Positions 35,966 to 44,966 of a DNA stretch of 64,000 nt are shown here, one piece after another (the stretch's first letter is position 1; each line of letters begins with the position of its first letter). Made by a program: the position numbers and the translations under genes. Below the pieces are notes generated by a model. It was not told the DNA's origin. It searched no databases and was given only the letters and a program-made list of their open reading frames with translations. Source of the DNA: an uncultured Mycoplasma sp. (lineage in GTDB: Bacteria > Bacillota_I > Bacilli_A > RF39 > UBA660); assembly GCA_902493595.1 (NCBI GenBank), contig CABUPU010000001.1, forward strand, positions 1 to 64,000, written 5' to 3'.

Positions 35966-36228
35966 ATATTTTTACCTCCTTTATTAATTTTAGTTATAGA
36001 TAATGTATACCCAAATGGTTTTAGTATCTTAATCAATGTATTAATTTGGGGATGCTTTGTTTGGTTTTCTATAACAGCAATCATTTCTCTTACCACATGT
36101 GCTTCATTAGCCATTTGTTTTTGGGTAAGACCAAGTTTATTTCTTAACTTAATAAAATCACATATTAAGTTATATTCTAATTCCATTACATCTTTTTCAT
36201 CTTTAAATTTATTTATAATTTCTTTCAT
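35962..36228 (-). CDS. XRE-family HTH protein, probable antitoxin
   Basis: 88 aa. HTH near residues 30-55 with LGLTQKQMANEAHVVREMIAVIENQ, followed by a short basic tail ITKINKGGKNI. Upstream of and overlapping the RhuM-Fic gene (ATGA), with ggaggaaag as ribosome site. Size and position are typical of an autoregulating antitoxin. Confidence 0.8.
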   Translation of the reverse strand: MKEIINKFKDEKDVMELEYNLICDFIKLRNKLGLTQKQMANEAHVVREMIAVIENQTKHPQINTLIKILKPFGYTLSITKINKGGKNI

Positions 36229-36239
36229 AACTTTCCTCC

Positions 36240-36914
36240 TTAACCTGTTAATCCAAATATTAAAATATTTTTTAAATCATTTTTTAGTGACTTTCTTATA
36301 AAATGATTTAAAAACTTTAATGTAGCTGTAATATCTTCACTATTAATTTTATTAAAATCAAAATAAAGCGGTATATGATTTAAGCTCATATAAAGGCCAT
36401 TTATATTTGCCATATTGTCATTAAATTGAGCCCCATCAGCTATATCTGTACAATTTAAATAGTTTTCGTATAAAAGACTTATTTCATCATTAAGCTCTAA
36501 AACATTATCTAGATAATAATTATAATTATATTTACCATCAACTCTTTTTTCATAACTTCTTATAATTTTTAAATCAAAATTATTTTCTAAATAATCCCAT
36601 ACTGCTTTTTGCCTATCTTTTTGTGACATAGTATAATTGTTATTACTAATTGATTTAATATTATCATAAAAATAATTCGTGAATAAATCTAGTTCATTCA
36701 ACTCTAACAATAAATTTTTAAAGTTTTTATTAAATAAATCCTCTTTTAAATATAAACATAAACAATCATCATTATCACTAATACCTTCTTCATAGTATTT
36801 TAAATTAAAAACTTTATCAATTCTTCGTAATAAATCTTTCTTGTTTTTTTGTAAACATCCTTTGCTATCAACTATAATTTGCGTTGCAATACCACAACTA
36901 ATGTATCTGCCCAT
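36240..36914 (-). CDS. Unknown protein in mobile element
   Basis: 224 aa from ATG 36914, which has aggtgaga upstream; the longer frame to 36962 lacks a ribosome site. Starts MGRYISCGIATQI. Mixed alpha-beta, no signal peptide or TM segment. No motif I recognise. It lies 11 nt before the XRE gene, so it may be a third member of the toxin-antitoxin operon. Confidence 0.65.
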   Translation of the reverse strand: MGRYISCGIATQIIVDSKGCLQKNKKDLLRRIDKVFNLKYYEEGISDNDDCLCLYLKEDLFNKNFKNLLLELNELDLFTNYFYDNIKSISNNNYTMSQKDRQKAVWDYLENNFDLKIIRSYEKRVDGKYNYNYYLDNVLELNDEISLLYENYLNCTDIADGAQFNDNMANINGLYMSLNHIPLYFDFNKINSEDITATLKFLNHFIRKSLKNDLKNILIFGLTG

Positions 36915-37047
36915 TTCTCTCACCTCTAAAAAGATTATATCTAATAGCAAAAATGTAGTCAATAGATTACAATATTTTTTTAATAAAAAAATATTTTTAA
37001 ATTATATTATTAACGATGAACAATATTATAGTTTATAAAATTTTACA

Positions 37048-38649
37048 TTATAAATTCCATTTAATTTTAATATTTCTATTTTTTGTTACAGTATCAAACT
37101 TACCAATATATATTTTATCTATAAATTCCTCAATTATAATTGTATTTAAATTGGATAATTTTTTGTATTTTTTAAATATTTCTTTATAATTTTGTGAAGA
37201 CTGTTTCATTTGATAATAATTTATTTTTTTAGTAATAGTCTTTATTTGATCTTTATAAAAATCCTCATCTTTATGATAATTTACAACTAGTCTTTTAAAT
37301 TGTTCTATGGTAATAACATTATTAACTTTATCTTCATATATATTTTTTAAATAATTATTTGTTTTAGAAATTTTATTTTGAATATCTTTAAGTTCTTTTT
37401 CTAATATATTTATTTTATTATCTAATTTATTATTAATATTCTCAAAAATTAATTTTTCTAATTCTTTCTCATCATAAAATTTTTTAATTTTTTTATTAAT
37501 AGCATCTAATATTAAATCTATTAACTTATCATATCTAATTGAAGATTTGTTATCACAATCATTATATCCTTCATGATTATTATTACAAACTAGATATTCG
37601 TGTTTAGAGGAATTTTTCTTTCTCATATAATGATTACATTCTAGGCAAAATACTTTTCCAGAGAATAGGTGAGCATAACCAGTTTTTTTTATTGGTTTAG
37701 TCCTTTCTTTTATAGCAATTTGCACTTTATTAAATATTTCTTCATTAATAATTGCTTTATGAGTATTTTTTATTTTTATCCATTCACTTTTATCTTTATT
37801 TTTGATTTTATGATTTTTATAACTAATTGTGGTTCGTTTGCCTTGTACTAAATGTCCTAAATATAGTTCATTTGTTAGAATTTTTTTTATTGTATTTGCA
37901 TTCCATTTTATTTCTTCACGTGGTTTATTACTTACTACATTTAATTTAAATCCTTTTCTATATTTATAAAGAGAAGGGCATGGTATATTTTTGTTATTTA
38001 GGTATTTACTAATACCTGTAAAACCTAACCCAGTTAGATATAAATCATAAATATTTTTAACAATTTCTGAGGCTTCGGGATCTATTAATAATTTATTGTT
38101 GTTATTAGGATCAATAACATAACCATATGAAGCAAAAGGCGAAATAAACTGTCCTTGTTTCATCTTTGCGTTAAAAGCACTTCTTATATTATTTGAAACA
38201 TCCTCCAAAAACCATTCATTAACTAGACCATTTATTTGTCTTGATTTCTTATTGCCTAAAACCAAGGTATCAGCATTATCTGATAAACCAATAAATCTAA
38301 TATTCCATTCTTTAAACTTATTATTAATATATTTCTCAACGATTTCCATGTCTCTTGAAAATCTTGATTGACTTTTGCATAATACAATATCAATTTTTTT
38401 ATTTTCACAATCTTTAATTAGTCTTTCAAATTCTGGCCTATAAGTTCCAGCACCAGATAAGTCTTCATCGCAATATTCATCAATCAAAATAAATTCAGGA
38501 TGTCTATTTATATAATCAATCAGCATACTTCTTTGGTTTTTTATTGACTCACTTGTCTCATCTTTATTAGATTTATCTCTATCTTCGTTTGATAATCTTA
38601 AATATATTCCAACTTTATAAGAAACTTTTACGATTTTTATTTCATTCAT
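37048..38649 (-). CDS. Large serine recombinase
   Basis: 533 aa. N-terminal resolvase domain with the catalytic Ser in GIYLRLSNEDRD, then EYCDEDLSGAGTYRPEFERL and QSRFSRD; recombinase domain (GFTGISKYLNNKNIPCPS); zinc ribbon (CLECNHYMRKK...LVCNN); coiled coil (about 395-490). This architecture integrates and excises elements at short att sites. It is the likely agent that inserted the surrounding element into the ABC ATPase gene. Confidence 0.95.
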   Translation of the reverse strand: MNEIKIVKVSYKVGIYLRLSNEDRDKSNKDETSESIKNQRSMLIDYINRHPEFILIDEYCDEDLSGAGTYRPEFERLIKDCENKKIDIVLCKSQSRFSRDMEIVEKYINNKFKEWNIRFIGLSDNADTLVLGNKKSRQINGLVNEWFLEDVSNNIRSAFNAKMKQGQFISPFASYGYVIDPNNNNKLLIDPEASEIVKNIYDLYLTGLGFTGISKYLNNKNIPCPSLYKYRKGFKLNVVSNKPREEIKWNANTIKKILTNELYLGHLVQGKRTTISYKNHKIKNKDKSEWIKIKNTHKAIINEEIFNKVQIAIKERTKPIKKTGYAHLFSGKVFCLECNHYMRKKNSSKHEYLVCNNNHEGYNDCDNKSSIRYDKLIDLILDAINKKIKKFYDEKELEKLIFENINNKLDNKINILEKELKDIQNKISKTNNYLKNIYEDKVNNVITIEQFKRLVVNYHKDEDFYKDQIKTITKKINYYQMKQSSQNYKEIFKKYKKLSNLNTIIIEEFIDKIYIGKFDTVTKNRNIKIKWNL

Positions 38650-38806
38650 AATTATTAAATAGATTGTAATTAATTGTTATTTTTTCAAAAGAAGGAACAT
38701 TTAATTCTGTTAATTCAATGATCTTAAATAGTTTTCTATTAATTATTTTTTTTAGCTCGTTATGATTTAAATTTTTATCAATTATATCAATAATACTATA
38801 TGTCAT
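38642..38806 (-). CDS. Small ORF upstream of serine recombinase
   Basis: 54 aa (MTYSIIDIIDKN...), ATG at 38806 with gaaaggagt as ribosome site. Overlaps the recombinase start by 8 bp, so translational coupling is likely. Small ORFs of this kind often precede large serine recombinases in gut Bacillota elements; a role as cofactor or excision factor is possible but not shown. Confidence 0.6.
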   Translation of the reverse strand: MTYSIIDIIDKNLNHNELKKIINRKLFKIIELTELNVPSFEKITINYNLFNNYE

Positions 38807-39004
38807 TGTTTACTCCTTTCATACTTATTTATATTAATATTTTAATTAAAATAGACTTATGTTATAAGAAATAATAATGATTTAAAATGATTCAAAAATT
38901 AAATGAGCTAAAGATATTGTATTAATAAAAATATTTTTTAGCTAGAAATAAATATTTATATAAAAGAAAAATAAAGCATATATTGTGTCTACATTTTATT
39001 CATC

Positions 39005-39014
39005 CAACTCTTTG
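39005..39014. repeat. Right 10-bp direct repeat of integrated element
   Basis: caactctttg, identical to 34989-34998, at the junction with the N-terminal half of the disrupted ATPase. Confidence 0.85.
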
Positions 39015-39422
39015 TTTCATACCACCAGAAAGTTCTTTTGGATATTTTTGGATAAAATCTTTTAAACCATATGTTTCTAAAAGTTTTTTTGTATATTCAA
39101 TATTTTCTTTTGTTTTAATCTTTTTTAAAGATAAACCTAAAGTTGCATTATCTAGAATATTTAAATATGGAAGAAGTGCATCTTCTTGAAGCATATAACC
39201 AATTATAGGATTTTCTTTATAAAATTTGATAGTACCATTTGTTTTTTCAAGTAAACCAGAAATAATATTAAGCAGGGTTGATTTACCACATCCTGAGGAA
39301 CCAACAATTGCAATAAACTGTTCATTATTCACATCAAAAGATATACTTTTGATAGCATTTATTTCACCATTTAAAGTGTTAAAAGTTTTAGAAATATTAT
39401 TAATTTCCAATAATTTTTGCAT
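39005..39422 (-). pseudogene. N-terminal fragment of interrupted ABC ATPase
   Basis: Starts MQKLLEINNISKTF with Walker A GSSGCGKST and Q-loop MLQED, and runs to LSGGMKQRV, where native sequence stops at the 10-bp repeat. The frame then closes within 2 codons inside the element (near 39000). The Q-loop and organisation are those of NitT/TauT-type importer ATPases. The rest of the gene is at 34660-34998. Confidence 0.9.
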
Positions 39423-39572
39423 TTTATCACCTACGATATTTTATGCATTATTTGTAATTTAATCTATTTAATAAGTTTAGAATTCAACTAATAGTTGAGT
39501 AAATTCAATGATTAGTTTATTGTTTTTTTAACTTATTTATTTTATTATGTATTTGAAAGGAGTAGAGTAAGT

Positions 39573-40247
39573 ATGAAAAAAATAATATATTTAATAATTG
39601 GTATTTTAGTAGGGGGATTGCTTTCATATTTTATTTTTAATAAAAATGAAACCTTAGAAAAACTTCCTAAACCCGAAGTAACTGAAGGTGAAAGAGGTAT
39701 GCTTGGTATTGATAAAAATATCAATGAACAGACTATTGATAAGTATCTAGAAAGAAGTGATTCAGTTTATCGTGATATGAGAATGCTTTCTGATCCTGGT
39801 AATTATGAAGCTATTGGCGGGGATTCAATGCTTTCTGGAACTATTAAAGGATTTGAAATAATTCCTTATCCATATTTAACTAAAGTAAAAGGTCTTCCTG
39901 AAGCTGTCGGAAAAACATATGAAGGAAAAACTTTATTTACAGAAAATGAAGATGGAACTTATTCACCAAATTATAAAGAATCTATTGAATTTTTAGAAAT
40001 GTATTTTCCTAAAGATAAAAATATTTTCTTAATGTGTGGCGGAGGCGGTTATGCTGGCATGACAAAGAAACTTTTAGTATCACTTGGATGGGATGAAAAT
40101 AAGATCTATGATATTGGTGGATATTGGTTCTATGATGGTGATAATAATGTTCAAATTAAAAAAGAAGAAAATGGCAAAACTATTTATGAATTTTGGAAAG
40201 CAACTTACCACGATATTAATTTTGATAATTTTACGGAGATTAAATAG
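39573..40247 (+). CDS. Membrane-anchored rhodanese-like protein
   Basis: 224 aa. N-terminal TM anchor (residues 4-22), then an outer domain with FLMCGGGGYAGMTKKLLVSLGWDENKIYDIGGYWFYDG: the Cys in the rhodanese active-site loop and the helix-beta pattern of the fold. Rhodaneses transfer sulfane sulfur or act as redox and binding modules. The stop overlaps the next gene by one base. A 15-bp palindrome with 7-bp arms (39484-39498) lies in the divergent promoter region. Confidence 0.75.
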   Translation: MKKIIYLIIGILVGGLLSYFIFNKNETLEKLPKPEVTEGERGMLGIDKNINEQTIDKYLERSDSVYRDMRMLSDPGNYEAIGGDSMLSGTIKGFEIIPYPYLTKVKGLPEAVGKTYEGKTLFTENEDGTYSPNYKESIEFLEMYFPKDKNIFLMCGGGGYAGMTKKLLVSLGWDENKIYDIGGYWFYDGDNNVQIKKEENGKTIYEFWKATYHDINFDNFTEIK

Positions 40248-40690
40248 TGAAAAAATTATTAATAGTATTTTCTTTATTATTAATATTATGTGGTTGTCAA
40301 AAAAAGGAAAATATAGAAAAATTTTATTTAGATGATAGTTACTATGGGCCCTCTGAGATAAGAGATATTAAGGCAGATGATTTAAAATCAGAGGATAGTT
40401 TTTTACTATTTACTTATAATTATTATTGTTCATTAGCAATTCCTTGTGATGAAATATTTAAAAGTTTTTCTAAAAATGAAAATATAGAAATACTTTCTAT
40501 GTCAATTGATGAATTTAAAAAAACATCGTATTATAAAACTGTGAAATATGCTCCATCAGTATTAATAATTAAGAATGGTAAAATTGTGACTTTCCTTGAT
40601 GCAGAAAAAAATAGTGATATTGAAAAATATCAGGATGTTGAAAAATTTACTGAATGGATAAGTAAATATATTTATTTAGCAAAAGATTAG
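40247..40690 (+). CDS. Thioredoxin-like lipoprotein
   Basis: 147 aa with a GTG start overlapping the preceding stop (acggag upstream). Lipobox L-C-G-C near residues 14-17. The mature part resembles a thioredoxin fold (SFLLFTYNYYCSLAIPCDEIF, later KYAPSVLIIKNGKIV with a proline before the strand), but the two Cys are spaced further apart than CxxC. It may work with the rhodanese-like protein in extracytoplasmic sulfur or redox chemistry. Confidence 0.7.
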   Translation: MKKLLIVFSLLLILCGCQKKENIEKFYLDDSYYGPSEIRDIKADDLKSEDSFLLFTYNYYCSLAIPCDEIFKSFSKNENIEILSMSIDEFKKTSYYKTVKYAPSVLIIKNGKIVTFLDAEKNSDIEKYQDVEKFTEWISKYIYLAKD

Positions 40691-40713
40691 AATTAACTTT
40701 CTAATTTTTTTTT
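40686..40713 (+). terminator. Rho-independent terminator
   Basis: 7-bp stem attagaa/ttctaat, loop with ttaac, followed by nine T. Confidence 0.75.
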
Positions 40714-40723
40714 ACAATACTTA

Positions 40724-40752
40724 TTGAAAATAAAAATAATTGTTGTTATAAT
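40724..40752 (+). promoter_or_regulatory. Promoter of Tad-like pilus operon
   Basis: TTGAAA (40724-40729), 17 nt, TATAAT (40747-40752), ahead of the CpaB-like gene (ribosome site aaaggagg). Confidence 0.7.
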
Positions 40753-40788
40753 TGATATGATAGATGATAGTATCAAAGGAGGATAAAA

Positions 40789-41559
40789 ATGGGAAATATT
40801 AGTGCATTTATTAAAAAAACTATAGCAAATAAAAATACAGTTACTATTTTGCTAGTACTTGCGGGGGTTGTAGTTTTGTGGTTCTTTTATAATATGAGAG
40901 TTAAAGAAGCAACAACGCCTATTAAGGTACCTTATGCAAAAGAAGAACTTCATGCTACTGATGAAATAACAGAGGATAAAATAGGAATGGTTGAAGTTAA
41001 TAGTAAACTATTAAAAACTGCAGATATAATTCAAAATCAAGGTTCATTAATAGGATATTATGTTACAACTGGAACATCTATTCCAAAGGGTGGACTATTT
41101 TATAAAACTCAAGTAGTAACTAAAGCAGAACTTCCTAATTCAGTTTTTGATGATATTCCTGATAAACATACAATTTATAGTATGTCAGTTAATAATCATA
41201 CAACATTTGGAAATTCAATTTACCCAGGAGATAAAATCGACCTTTATTTAAAGGCTACAGATGATTCAGGAAAAATCATGTTTGGTAAGTTTATTGAAAG
41301 TATTTCAGTTCTTGGCGTTCGTGATAGTAGTGGTAAAGATGTTTTTGGTTCAACTGAAACAAGAACACCTGCTGAACTTTTATTCGCAGTTCCTAATGAT
41401 ATGTATGAACTTTTAATGAAAGCTGGCTATATATCTGGAATTACTTTAGTACCAGTTCCAAGAAATAAACACTATACAGAATTGGATGCTGATACAGTAA
41501 CTGTAGAATATCTAAAGAACTTTATTTTAGCAAAAACTGCTACATTACCAACAGAATAA
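40789..41559 (+). CDS. CpaB/SAF-domain pilus assembly protein
   Basis: 256 aa. TM anchor (about 19-36), then a SAF domain (IKVPYAKEELHATDEITEDKI, TSIPKGGLFY) and an RcpC/CpaB-like region (IYSMSVNNHTTFGNSIYPGDKIDLYL). In Tad systems CpaB works at the envelope with the assembly platform. First gene of the locus, 16 nt before the ATPase. Confidence 0.85.
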   Translation: MGNISAFIKKTIANKNTVTILLVLAGVVVLWFFYNMRVKEATTPIKVPYAKEELHATDEITEDKIGMVEVNSKLLKTADIIQNQGSLIGYYVTTGTSIPKGGLFYKTQVVTKAELPNSVFDDIPDKHTIYSMSVNNHTTFGNSIYPGDKIDLYLKATDDSGKIMFGKFIESISVLGVRDSSGKDVFGSTETRTPAELLFAVPNDMYELLMKAGYISGITLVPVPRNKHYTELDADTVTVEYLKNFILAKTATLPTE

Positions 41560-41575
41560 AAGGGAGTGATATTTT

Positions 41576-42694
41576 GTGAAAGATACAATATTTTCACAGT
41601 TAGATTTTGGTCCTATTACAGAGTTTTTAAATGATGATAATATTACCGATATTTCATATTCAAATGGAGGAAATGTTTGGTTAAAAACTCTAGATAAGGG
41701 TATATACATGGTCAATAGACCAGAAATAAATAATGCTTTAATGGAAAAACTAGCTTTCCAATGTTCAAATGTTATGGGAACAACATTTAATATGGCACAC
41801 CCATTTTTGGATGCTGAAAGTACAGAACTTCGTCTTAACTTTGTTCATGAAAGTATTGCAACAAATGGAATAGCTTGTGTTATAAGAAAAACACCGGCAA
41901 AAATAAGGCTAAATAAAAATAAATTATTAAGTGAAAAGTATGTTACTGAAAATATTCATAATTTTTTGATTTCTTGTGTTAAAGCACATTGTAACATTTT
42001 AATTTCAGGAGAAACTGGTTCAGGTAAAACCGAACTTGCAAAGTATCTTGCTTCGAATACTGAAGAAAATGAAAAAATTATTACAATTGAGGATACTCTT
42101 GAACTTCACCTTGATAGAATTTTTCCACATAGAGATATTGTTGCAATGAAAACTAATAATATTGCATCATATTCAGATGTATTGGTTACTTGTATGAGAC
42201 AGAACCCTAAATGGATTTTGCTTTCCGAGGTTCGTTCTGCAGAAGCTGTTACCGCTGTTCGTAACTCAATATCATCAGGACATAACATTATATCAACAAT
42301 TCACTCAGATAGTGCAAGTCATATTCCAATGCGTATGTACTCACTGCTTGAAAGTAACCAAGATATTGAACAATTTTTAAAATCAATTCATAGATATGTA
42401 CAAATTGGTATTCATGTTAAGGGTTATATGAGTGCGGAACTTCAAAGATTTCAGCGTGAAATAGTTGAGGTTGTTGAGTTTTATGTTGATGAAAATAATG
42501 AAGCAAAGGCTAATAAGATTTTTTCTAAAGGCTTAGATGGAACAATTAGTTATAATATGCCAACTAAATATTTAAAAGATTATTTTGGAGCACAAGGAAA
42601 AATTTTGGATGAATCTTTATTTAGTGAGGTAAATAATAGTGTTCCAAAAGAAACAAATAATATAAATCAAAATGTTGAATTAGATTCATTATAG
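41576..42694 (+). CDS. CpaF/TadA-type pilus assembly ATPase
   Basis: 372 aa, GTG start with agggagtgat upstream. Walker A GETGSGKTE, Walker B-type region WILLSEVRSAEAV and the His box ISTIHSDSASHIPMR define a type II/IV secretion ATPase of the CpaF class that powers pilus extension. It lacks a long N-terminal regulatory domain. Confidence 0.93.
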   Translation: MKDTIFSQLDFGPITEFLNDDNITDISYSNGGNVWLKTLDKGIYMVNRPEINNALMEKLAFQCSNVMGTTFNMAHPFLDAESTELRLNFVHESIATNGIACVIRKTPAKIRLNKNKLLSEKYVTENIHNFLISCVKAHCNILISGETGSGKTELAKYLASNTEENEKIITIEDTLELHLDRIFPHRDIVAMKTNNIASYSDVLVTCMRQNPKWILLSEVRSAEAVTAVRNSISSGHNIISTIHSDSASHIPMRMYSLLESNQDIEQFLKSIHRYVQIGIHVKGYMSAELQRFQREIVEVVEFYVDENNEAKANKIFSKGLDGTISYNMPTKYLKDYFGAQGKILDESLFSEVNNSVPKETNNINQNVELDSL

Positions 42695-42706
42695 AAAGGA
42701 GTTTTT

Positions 42707-43603
42707 ATGATAGAATTTATTATATTACTATTTTTAGGAATTTTTATAATACTATATCGTAAAAATCCTGGAGAAAATGTATATAAATTTTTTATTACGA
42801 CAGCATCTAATGCATATGAAAAATATGCACCTTATTCTTTTAAAACAGTTAGAGCTAAAGCAAAAGAATTGGGTCAAGAATTTACAACTAGACAATACTT
42901 ATCTCAAATAGTTATTTTTGCAGGCTTTGCTGGGGTTGTTGCGTATCTATACTTTTATAATATTTTACTATCAATTTTATATGCAACACTGGCAATTTCG
43001 GTAATTCCATATTTAGCATATTTAAGATGTCAAAGAATTTATTCAGAGTTTATTTTTGAACAAATTGAAACATATACTACAAATGTTATAATGGAATTTA
43101 ATACTACGCAAAGTTTTGTTAAATCCCTTGAGGGTGTTAGAGATTCTGGTATTATTGAGGATCCTGTCCTTACTGATTTAAGAAAAATGATTGATATGTC
43201 ATATCAAAATGGAACAATTGATGAATCGATCGATTACTTTAATAAAAAATATCCATATTATATGGTCAAAAATATGCATCAATTATTCTTTCAAATTACA
43301 AAAGAGGGTGCTAGGGATGCAGGTCAAAGTTTGGAAAATATGTCAATGGATATCGATGCTCTTGTCGAGGGCGTTTATAGAGATCAAATGGATAGAAAAC
43401 AATTTCATTCTAAATTTATTAAATTCGGTTTAGCTTTATTTTTCTTAATTTTGGCAGTTCAGTATATGTACGGTTCTGAAAGGTATATTGAACTTTTGGA
43501 TTTATGGTACATACAAATAATCTTACATGCAATTATAATAGTTAACTCTTTATTCTTATTAAAGGGAGAAAAATATTACAATGAAGATGTGGGGGTAGAA
43601 TAG
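42707..43603 (+). CDS. TadB-like inner membrane platform protein
   Basis: 298 aa. TM helices at about 2-18, 68-100 and 240-292 flank a T2SF-like helical domain (TNVIMEFNTTQSFVKSLEGVRDSG, FFQITKEGARDAGQSLENMS). In Tad systems TadB and TadC form the platform on which the ATPase acts. The next gene starts one base after its stop. Confidence 0.85.
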   Translation: MIEFIILLFLGIFIILYRKNPGENVYKFFITTASNAYEKYAPYSFKTVRAKAKELGQEFTTRQYLSQIVIFAGFAGVVAYLYFYNILLSILYATLAISVIPYLAYLRCQRIYSEFIFEQIETYTTNVIMEFNTTQSFVKSLEGVRDSGIIEDPVLTDLRKMIDMSYQNGTIDESIDYFNKKYPYYMVKNMHQLFFQITKEGARDAGQSLENMSMDIDALVEGVYRDQMDRKQFHSKFIKFGLALFFLILAVQYMYGSERYIELLDLWYIQIILHAIIIVNSLFLLKGEKYYNEDVGVE

Positions 43604-43604
43604 T

Positions 43605-44396
43605 ATGTATTATGAAATAGTTATTTTAGGAGTTATCATATATGGAATAATGTTTGCTACTGGACAAATTAGTTTTAGTAAATTAATTAGTGATAACGAA
43701 GCCATTTTTAGAAAATTAAAGGAAAGTGATTGGGATTTTTATGTTAAAGCAAGGTATGGAAATGCCGTAAACCCTGATATTTTATTTAATAAAAGAGTAA
43801 GAAATGGTTTAATTACTTTAATACTTGCATTTTTATGGTCAATTACAGGTGGATTTTCTGCAATAAAAATAGTTTTAGCCTGTGCTGCAGGGTATGGTGT
43901 ATTCAAGTTGACATATATTAATTTACAGTCTTATTATAGAAAACATATTTCTCAAATTGATTCACTTTTACCACATTATTTAAAAAGTATTGAAATATTA
44001 ATTCAACACTATACGGTTCCTGTGGCGATAGGTAAATCAATTACTGATGCACCAGAAATATTTAAACCAGGGTTACAAGATTTAATTAATGCTATTAATT
44101 CAGGCGATGATTCAATTCAACCATATATGGAATTTGCTAAAACATATCCAGTAAGAGATAGTATGAGAATGATGAGACTTTTATATAGATTAAGTTTAGG
44201 AAGACAAGAAAGAAAACAAGAACAATTACTAACTTTTTCTAAGTCAATTTCATCACTTCAACAAAAGGCAAGAGAGACAAGATATAAAAATAGACTTGAT
44301 AAAATGGAAGGTATGACAATGAAGATGCTTATAGCCACTGGTGTTGGTGTAATGATTGTTTTAGTACTAGCCGTTTTACAAATGATTAATTTATAA
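43605..44396 (+). CDS. TadC-like platform protein
   Basis: 263 aa. TM helices near 2-18, 70-105 and 240-262, and a T2SF-type core (LPHYLKSIEILIQHYTVPVAIGKSITDAP). Gene order CpaB-CpaF-TadB-TadC matches Tad loci. Followed by a separate promoter for the pilin-like genes. Confidence 0.85.
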   Translation: MYYEIVILGVIIYGIMFATGQISFSKLISDNEAIFRKLKESDWDFYVKARYGNAVNPDILFNKRVRNGLITLILAFLWSITGGFSAIKIVLACAAGYGVFKLTYINLQSYYRKHISQIDSLLPHYLKSIEILIQHYTVPVAIGKSITDAPEIFKPGLQDLINAINSGDDSIQPYMEFAKTYPVRDSMRMMRLLYRLSLGRQERKQEQLLTFSKSISSLQQKARETRYKNRLDKMEGMTMKMLIATGVGVMIVLVLAVLQMINL

Positions 44397-44407
44397 TGTA
44401 AATTATA

Positions 44408-44436
44408 TTGATAAAAATAAAAAATATTGTTATAAT
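44408..44436 (+). promoter_or_regulatory. Promoter of pilin-like genes
   Basis: TTGATA (44408-44413), 17 nt, TATAAT (44431-44436). It would allow the pilin-like subunits to be expressed above the assembly genes. Confidence 0.7.
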
Positions 44437-44467
44437 AAAAATATAAAATAAAGGAGGAATAAATTAT

Positions 44468-44725
44468 ATGAAAGAAGCTACTGGTGAATTAAGTACAACA
44501 GTTATTACTGTAGTTGCTATAGCAGCAATCTTATCATTATTTACTGTTTTCTTATATCCATCTTTAAAAAATGCAATTAGAGCGAGAACTTATTGCACTC
44601 AAGCAGTTAATTGCACACAGAATGGTAATAAAAGAACCTGCCATTATTATTTGGATAATATGACAGAAAGTACTCAAACAATTGAATGTCCACTACAAGA
44701 TAATGAAACAAGAAATGAACATTAA
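44468..44725 (+). CDS. Pilin-like small membrane protein 1
   Basis: 85 aa. Starts MKEATGELSTTVITVVAIAA: a short polar head, then one hydrophobic helix (about 10-32), then a Cys-rich outer part (four Cys). The head MKxATGELS is shared with the next gene, suggesting a common processing or assembly signal, though it is not the canonical Flp G/xxxxEY site. Probably a minor or major pilin of the Tad-like locus. Confidence 0.7.
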   Translation: MKEATGELSTTVITVVAIAAILSLFTVFLYPSLKNAIRARTYCTQAVNCTQNGNKRTCHYYLDNMTESTQTIECPLQDNETRNEH

Positions 44726-44741
44726 AAAGGAGTAAAAATGT

Positions 44742-44963
44742 ATGAAAAGTGCTACTGGAGAGCTATCTAATCTAGTTGTTGTTACAATTTGTGTGGCTAT
44801 TCTAATAGCCTTTTTTTACTTTACTATTTGGCCAATGATTAAAAATAATTATATTATGACGACAAGTTGTGAAAAGGCTAAATGTTCGCCTGAGCCAGAT
44901 GACAGTGGCATGGTAAAATGCTACTTAGATGGTAAAGAATTTACGTGTACTTATAAGGGGTAG
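44742..44963 (+). CDS. Pilin-like small membrane protein 2
   Basis: 73 aa. MKSATGELSNLVVVTICVAIL head and TM helix as in the preceding gene, then a Cys-containing tail (SCEKAKC...KCYLDGKEFTC). Start at ATG 44742 with aaaggag upstream; the ATG 4 nt earlier is in another frame. Next gene follows after 3 nt. Confidence 0.7.
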   Translation: MKSATGELSNLVVVTICVAILIAFFYFTIWPMIKNNYIMTTSCEKAKCSPEPDDSGMVKCYLDGKEFTCTYKG

Positions 44964-44966
44964 AAG

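Larger units (their letters stand above)
34999..39014. mobile_element. Serine-recombinase integrative element (~4.0 kb)
   Basis: The element plus one copy of the direct repeat is 4,016 bp. Removing it restores a continuous ABC ATPase reading frame. Just inside the ends are inverted 8-mers tgtagaca (35006-35013) and tgtctaca (38986-38993). All genes are on the minus strand: a small ORF, the large serine recombinase, an orphan 224-aa gene, an XRE gene and a RhuM-Fic gene. The region 38807-39004 at the right end has no gene and probably holds the recombinase promoter and the attachment site. Confidence 0.88.

Noticed and set aside
34660..39422. Two separate short ABC-related genes on either side of the recombinase
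   Set aside because: The fragments are the two halves of one ATPase and meet exactly at a 10-bp direct repeat.
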